Assembly (NCBI GenBank): GCA_020723765.1
Contig: DYIF01000017.1
Span: 1-48,106 of the forward strand
DNA from: Elusimicrobium minutum
GTDB taxonomy: Bacteria > Elusimicrobiota > Elusimicrobia > Elusimicrobiales > UBA9959
Length of the DNA stretch: 48,106 bases
Direction: 5' to 3'
Part shown: positions 44,305 to 48,106 of the stretch, in pieces
How the letters are laid out: each line of letters opens with the position of its first letter
Position numbering within the stretch: the stretch's first letter is position 1
Position numbers and translations under genes: made by a program
Notes under the pieces: model-generated
The model's database searches: none
The model's input: the letters and a program-made list of their open reading frames with translations, nothing else
What the model was told of the DNA's origin: nothing

Positions 44305-47083
44305 CTTTAAAATTCTTCTCCATAGCATCCGAACATTTCGGACAAAGTTCGGGGTATTGTCGATTTTTGCCGATTTCTTTGCTCCATTGCCAGCATCTCG
44401 GGCATTTGGACCCTTCCGCTTTTAAGACTTCTATTTTAATTTCCCCTTCTTGTTTTAAAGCTTCCAATTGAGAAACTATGCAAGCATTTTTGATATCCTC
44501 CACGTTTTCCAAAATAAACTTGTCGGATGAGCATATTTTTACTTTTGCCTCGAGAGAAGAACCTATCAGATTTTCTTTTCTTTTAATTTCTATCTCTTTT
44601 AAAACCATATCTCTTATCGTTCTTATTTTGTCCCATTTGTTTTTAATCTCTTCGTCCGTGTGTTTTTCCGTCAAATCAATTTCGTTTAAGAAAACGCTGT
44701 CGGAAAGAGCATTATCCACTTCCGATTTCATAACCTGCCATCCTTCTTCCGAAGTAAACGAAAGAATTGGAGAAGTTATTACAAGAAGCGATTTTAAAAT
44801 CTCATACATCGCGCTTTGAGCGGAAAGTCTTTCCTTTGAGTTCAACGCCATAGTATAAAGCCTGTCTTTCGAAACGTCAAGATAAAAAGAAGAAAGATCC
44901 AGTATGCAAAAATCGCTTATTCTTTTTATCGCATCTCTGTATTTAAATTCCTTATAATCCTCGTATACCTTTGCCTTAAGTTCTTCCAGTTTTAAAATCA
45001 TATATTTGTCGATATCGAGCATTTCGAAATATCTCAATTTCCTTTCCGTTTTAAAACCGCTAAGATTGCCCAAAAGATATCTGAAAGTATTTCTTATCTT
45101 TCTATACATATCAACGGGAACGGAAAGAAGTTTATCGGATATCCTCACATCCTCGCTCCAGTTGCTAAGAGCCACCCATAATCTCAAAATCTCGGCTCCG
45201 TATTTCTTAATCACTTCCTCCGGAGAGACCACGTTGCCCAAAGATTTATGCATGGCTTTGCCGTTTTCATCCAGAACAAATCCGTGGGTAAGTACGGTCT
45301 TATAAGGCGGATTTCCATTTAAAGCCACGGACGGTATCAATGAAGTTTGAAACCACCCTCTATGCTGGTCCGAACCTTCCAGATAAAGGTCGGCCGGATA
45401 ATAATTTTCCCTGTTTTTGCAGACGTTATACCAGGATACACCGGAGTCAAGCCAGACATCCAGTATATCCTTTTCTTTTTCAAACTCCGTTCCGCCGCAT
45501 TCGCATCTATAATCTTTGCCTATTATATTCGAAAGATCTTCGGAAAACCAGAAATCGCTTCCTTCCTTGTAAATTCTATCGCATATTTTATTGAGGATAT
45601 TGAAATCCTTTTGAACCTTTCCGCATTTTTTGCAATGAAAGGATATTATGGGAGTGCCCCAGTAACGTTGTCTGGAAAGGCACCAGTCAGGTCTTTGTTT
45701 TATCATGGATGTTATCCTTTCATATCCGCCAAAAGGAACCCATTTAACATCCGAACATTTCTTAACCAGATCTTCTCTCAAAGAGTTTTTGTCTATCTTT
45801 AAAAACCACTGCTCCGTCGCTCTGAATATAACCGGATTTTTACATCTCCAGCAATGAGGATATGAATGGGATATTTCGTTATGACCTAAAAGAGTATTTT
45901 TGTTTTTAAGTATGTCTATTATTTCTTTATTGGCTTCGAATATAAACTTTCCGGCAAGCTCCCCCGCCTCTTTGGTAAACTTTCCAGCTTCATCCACCGG
46001 ACAAAAAACCTCTATCCCCCATTTTTTGCCGGCAAAGTAATCTTCTTCTCCGTGTCCAGGAGCTATATGAACTATGCCGGTACCGGTGCTCATATCTACG
46101 AAATCGGTATTTATTACTTTTCTATTATACCTATGTTTATCGTCCAAATATTCGGCTAAAGGCGGCTCATATTCCATACCGACCAACGATTCTCCTTTTA
46201 ATTTATATTTAACCTCCGGTTTAATTCCGGTTATTTGAGAAAACTGCTCCAATAGCTTTTCGGCCAAAATAATATGAGAATCGGCGGATTCTATTATCAC
46301 GTAGTTTTCGTCTTTATTTACGGCTGCGGCCATATTAGCGGGCAAAGTCCACGGAGTAGTTGTCCATATCACGACAAACAAATTTTCAAATTTTGAAAGC
46401 TCTTTCACGGGTTTTAAAACCTTGAATTTAACGAAAATGGAGTGAGAAACTTTATCTTTATATTCAACCTCGGCATCGGCAAGTGCGGTTTCGCACACCG
46501 GACACCAGTAAATCGTTTTCTTATCTCTCTCTATATATCCTTTTTCATAAAGCTCAATGAAAGCCTTTACGACGGTAGCCTCATAGTCGTTCGACATCGT
46601 TATATAAGGATTATCCCAGTCTCCAAAAACTCCCAACCTTTTAAACTCTTCTCTTTGTATGTTTATAAACTTTAAAGCGAACTCCCTCGCTTTTTTTCTA
46701 AACGAAGGTATATCGTCTATGTGTCTTTTTGATAATTTTAATTCTTTTAAAAGCTGTTGTTCTATAGGAAGCCCGTGACAGTCCCAACCCGGGATATACG
46801 GCGTATAATAACCCATAACGGAATAAGACTTTATAACGAAATCTTTTAATATTTTATTCAAAGAATGTCCTATGTGGATATGTCCGTTGGCGTAAGGCGG
46901 TCCGTCGTGAAGAAAATATTTTTTCGAGTTTTTGTTTTTCTCAAGGATTTTAAAATACAAATTTTTTTCTTTCCATAAGTTTAAAATCTGAGGCTCTTTT
47001 TGATTCAAATTAGCCTTCATAGAAAAAGAGGTTTTAGGAAGGAAAACGGTATGAGAATAGCTCTGTTTTTCTGTCTTTTCCAT
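44297..47083 (-). CDS. ileS: Isoleucyl-tRNA synthetase
   Basis: 928 residues, bacterial-type IleS. Class I motifs: HIGH at 70-73 (NGHIHIGHS) and a KMSKS variant AMHKS near 611. The CP1 editing domain is present (WTTTPWTLPANMA, then TGTGIVHIAPGHGEEDY). A C-terminal zinc finger (CPRCWQ...LCPKC) completes the family pattern. SD GGAG. The ileS-lspA pairing is common in bacteria. A hairpin with a T-tract lies between this gene and the response regulators; the 78-nt gap is too short for a T-box. Confidence 0.98.
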   Translation of the reverse strand: MEKTEKQSYSHTVFLPKTSFSMKANLNQKEPQILNLWKEKNLYFKILEKNKNSKKYFLHDGPPYANGHIHIGHSLNKILKDFVIKSYSVMGYYTPYIPGWDCHGLPIEQQLLKELKLSKRHIDDIPSFRKKAREFALKFINIQREEFKRLGVFGDWDNPYITMSNDYEATVVKAFIELYEKGYIERDKKTIYWCPVCETALADAEVEYKDKVSHSIFVKFKVLKPVKELSKFENLFVVIWTTTPWTLPANMAAAVNKDENYVIIESADSHIILAEKLLEQFSQITGIKPEVKYKLKGESLVGMEYEPPLAEYLDDKHRYNRKVINTDFVDMSTGTGIVHIAPGHGEEDYFAGKKWGIEVFCPVDEAGKFTKEAGELAGKFIFEANKEIIDILKNKNTLLGHNEISHSYPHCWRCKNPVIFRATEQWFLKIDKNSLREDLVKKCSDVKWVPFGGYERITSMIKQRPDWCLSRQRYWGTPIISFHCKKCGKVQKDFNILNKICDRIYKEGSDFWFSEDLSNIIGKDYRCECGGTEFEKEKDILDVWLDSGVSWYNVCKNRENYYPADLYLEGSDQHRGWFQTSLIPSVALNGNPPYKTVLTHGFVLDENGKAMHKSLGNVVSPEEVIKKYGAEILRLWVALSNWSEDVRISDKLLSVPVDMYRKIRNTFRYLLGNLSGFKTERKLRYFEMLDIDKYMILKLEELKAKVYEDYKEFKYRDAIKRISDFCILDLSSFYLDVSKDRLYTMALNSKERLSAQSAMYEILKSLLVITSPILSFTSEEGWQVMKSEVDNALSDSVFLNEIDLTEKHTDEEIKNKWDKIRTIRDMVLKEIEIKRKENLIGSSLEAKVKICSSDKFILENVEDIKNACIVSQLEALKQEGEIKIEVLKAEGSKCPRCWQWSKEIGKNRQYPELCPKCSDAMEKNFKDA

Positions 47084-47100
47084 ATATTCTCCAAAAACTT

Positions 47101-47136
47101 TAAAAATAATAAAACCTCAAGGGAAACCCTTGAAGG
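47101..47136 (-). terminator. Intrinsic terminator after the response regulators
   Basis: On the minus strand a 7-bp stem TCAAGGG/CCCTTGA (47117-47123 with 47127-47133, loop of three) is followed by TTTTATTATTTTT. It lies 26 nt after the response-regulator stop and 18 nt before the ileS ATG. A TATAAT just upstream of the hairpin could place it in an ileS leader instead. Confidence 0.72.
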
Positions 47137-47161
47137 CGACAACTATAATTATATCAAATTA

Positions 47162-47554
47162 TTAAATGGTATTTTTTCTGGAATCTATGGCGGATTTAAC
47201 CTGCTGTTTCAATATGTCTACCGTGCAGGGCTTTCTTAAGAAAGATTTAACGTTTCTTTCCACTTTGAAAACCATTTCCGTAGAAGGGTCGAAATGACTT
47301 GCGGTAAAAACTATTACCGGTATATCTCTGGTTTCATCGTCCGACAATAACATTCTAAGCATCTCTATCCCGGAAACGTTAGGCATCATAACGTCCATTA
47401 TAATCACATCGGGTTTAAATGTCTTAGCCATACTTATCCCTTCTCTTCCGTCCGACGCGCTTACGACCTCGTAGTCGGATTCCAAAGCCATTTTAACTAT
47501 GTCTATCATCGTAGGATTATCGTCTACGACCAAAACCTTGTTTCTATCGCTCAT
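47162..47554 (-). CDS. Single-domain response regulator (CheY-like)
   Basis: 130 residues, receiver domain only. Acidic pair in VLVVDDNPT, phospho-acceptor Asp in VIIMDVMMPNVSG (near 56), Thr in VIVFTAS and Lys in FLRKPC. All switch residues are present, so it should be phosphorylated by a histidine kinase; no output domain or kinase is in view. The start overlaps the stop of the upstream regulator by 4 nt. Confidence 0.95.
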   Translation of the reverse strand: MSDRNKVLVVDDNPTMIDIVKMALESDYEVVSASDGREGISMAKTFKPDVIIMDVMMPNVSGIEMLRMLLSDDETRDIPVIVFTASHFDPSTEMVFKVERNVKSFLRKPCTVDILKQQVKSAIDSRKNTI

Positions 47555-47937
47555 AATTGCTCCTTGCCTATAACGGAATCTATCTTTTCTTTAATACAAT
47601 CGAGAGGCGTAAGTTTCGAATAAAAACCTTTAACATTAGGTTCCTTCTTTACTATACTTTCGACAACGCTATTATAATCGCTTGCAGTAAGTATTAGAAC
47701 CGGTATTTTTTTAAGGCACTCATGAGTTAAAAATTCTTTTATAACCGCTACGCCGTCCGCAACTCCCAAATTTATGTCGAGAAGTATCACATCGGGAATT
47801 ATTTTACAAACTCGCTCTATTATGTCGGATATTTTTTTAAAATCGTAATAAGTATAAATCAAAAAGTCGTCCGAAAAATATTCTTTTACGAGATTAATAA
47901 ACTGAACGTTATCGTCTATTATCATTAACTTCTTCAT
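47551..47937 (-). CDS. Single-domain response regulator, second copy
   Basis: 128 residues, receiver domain only. LMIIDDN, phospho-Asp in VILLDINLG (near 51), Thr in VLILTAS and Lys in YSKLTP. Less typical than its partner: DINLG replaces DxxMP and the Lys is not followed directly by Pro. The ATG at 47937 follows AGGGGG; the longer frame would begin with TTG at 47952, inside the preceding gene's end. Overlaps the next regulator gene by 4 nt. Confidence 0.93.
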   Translation of the reverse strand: MKKLMIIDDNVQFINLVKEYFSDDFLIYTYYDFKKISDIIERVCKIIPDVILLDINLGVADGVAVIKEFLTHECLKKIPVLILTASDYNSVVESIVKKEPNVKGFYSKLTPLDCIKEKIDSVIGKEQL

Positions 47938-47945
47938 CTTTCCCC

Positions 47946-48106
47946 CTAACAACCCAATCCCTTTTTAAAATTATCGTCTTTAATTCCCAGGTCCTTTTTT
48001 AAAACTAAAACTTTTAAAATTCCCGCAAAATATATTACCGCTGTTTCTCGCAAAGCATGGGCAAGGAGGGACTCTCCCGCAAATAAAATTCGCTCACCGC
48101 TCATTT
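47946..48106 (-). CDS. C-terminal end of an unidentified gene (partial)
   Basis: An open frame enters from the right edge and ends at TAG (47946-47948), whose bases overlap the Shine-Dalgarno of the response regulator. At least 52 residues, ending AGILKVLVLKKDLG then IKDDNFKKGLGC. The tight join to the next start is typical of an operon, which supports it as real. No family recognised; the true start lies outside the window. Confidence 0.5.
   Translation of the reverse strand, partial: MSGERILFAGESLLAHALRETAVIYFAGILKVLVLKKDLGIKDDNFKKGLGC

Noticed and set aside
44305-44328. Longer lspA start
   Set aside because: No Shine-Dalgarno at 44328 and a larger overlap with ileS; the ATG at 44304 fits better.
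47084-47161. T-box leader for ileS
   Set aside because: 78 nt is too short and no specifier or T-box sequence is seen.
47938-47952. TTG start for the upstream response regulator
   Set aside because: The ATG at 47937 has AGGGGG at correct spacing, and the TTG lies within the end of the preceding gene.

Overview
The window is about 48 kb of AT-rich, gene-dense bacterial DNA. Several lines point to a diderm (Gram-negative type) bacterium: lipobox lipoproteins, including two LPP20-like envelope proteins, a signal peptidase II gene, anhydro-MurNAc kinase, and cell-wall and metallopeptidase lipoproteins. Most genes lie on the minus strand in tight operons with 1-40 nt overlaps. I cannot assign a phylum from sequence alone; the many unfamiliar but well-formed genes suggest a poorly sampled lineage.

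Layout. (1) 1-750: the distal end of a CRISPR array, ten intact 37-nt repeats plus a truncated last one, with no cas genes in view. (2) 751-1094: a non-coding stretch with low-complexity repeat text and a strong bidirectional terminator. (3) 1095-11241: a seven-gene minus-strand operon. In transcription order it encodes a ClpX-like AAA+ ATPase, an unknown protein, a membrane protein with twelve DnaJ-type cysteine motifs, a zinc-ribbon Ser/Thr kinase with altered motifs, a transmembrane FHA protein, an LPP20/FlgT-like membrane protein and an LPP20-like lipoprotein. I recognise the parts but not the assembly; it is the best candidate here for an undescribed system, spanning cytoplasmic unfolding and phospho-signalling to the envelope. 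(4) 11462-15579: sbcDC. The sbcD promoter and the ClpX-operon promoter carry the same inverted repeat (TGCGACA-N6-TGTCGCA or one mismatch) exactly 9 nt upstream of an extended -10, so both operons probably share a regulator.

(5) 15682-18888: an unknown protein, an Smr-like protein and a DUF262/DUF1524 (GmrSD-like) defence protein flanked by low-complexity repeats, one of which is an inverted copy of the repeat at 913-961. (6) 19021-21509: cstA, divergent from an M48 metallopeptidase lipoprotein. (7) 21506-25989: an operon for a NUDIX hydrolase, a THEP1-like protein with a damaged P-loop, a complete ECF-type transporter (fused double ATPase, likely S component, EcfT) and anmK. (8) 26063-28938: WD40, GT4 glycosyltransferase and radical SAM genes, packed with overlapping starts and ends.

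(9) 28941-38199: a nine-gene minus-strand operon running from a C39+NlpC/P60 peptidase through an orphan peptide-binding lipoprotein, gapN-like dehydrogenase, endonuclease III, lipoate ligase, queF and an alpha/beta hydrolase to a methyltransferase. (10) 38250-47083: ileS-lspA-TPR lipoprotein-GT39/DUF2993-like membrane protein-gluzincin lipoprotein-P-type ATPase homologue. The last has lost essentially every catalytic and metal-binding motif and its nucleotide-binding domain, yet keeps an intact reading frame. (11) 47162-48106: two single-domain response regulators and the tail of a further gene running off the window.

Both classic Shine-Dalgarno starts and apparently leaderless or near-leaderless starts occur. 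Four start sites were moved from the longest reading frame to a better-supported codon (cstA, the GT39 gene, lspA, the upstream response regulator).
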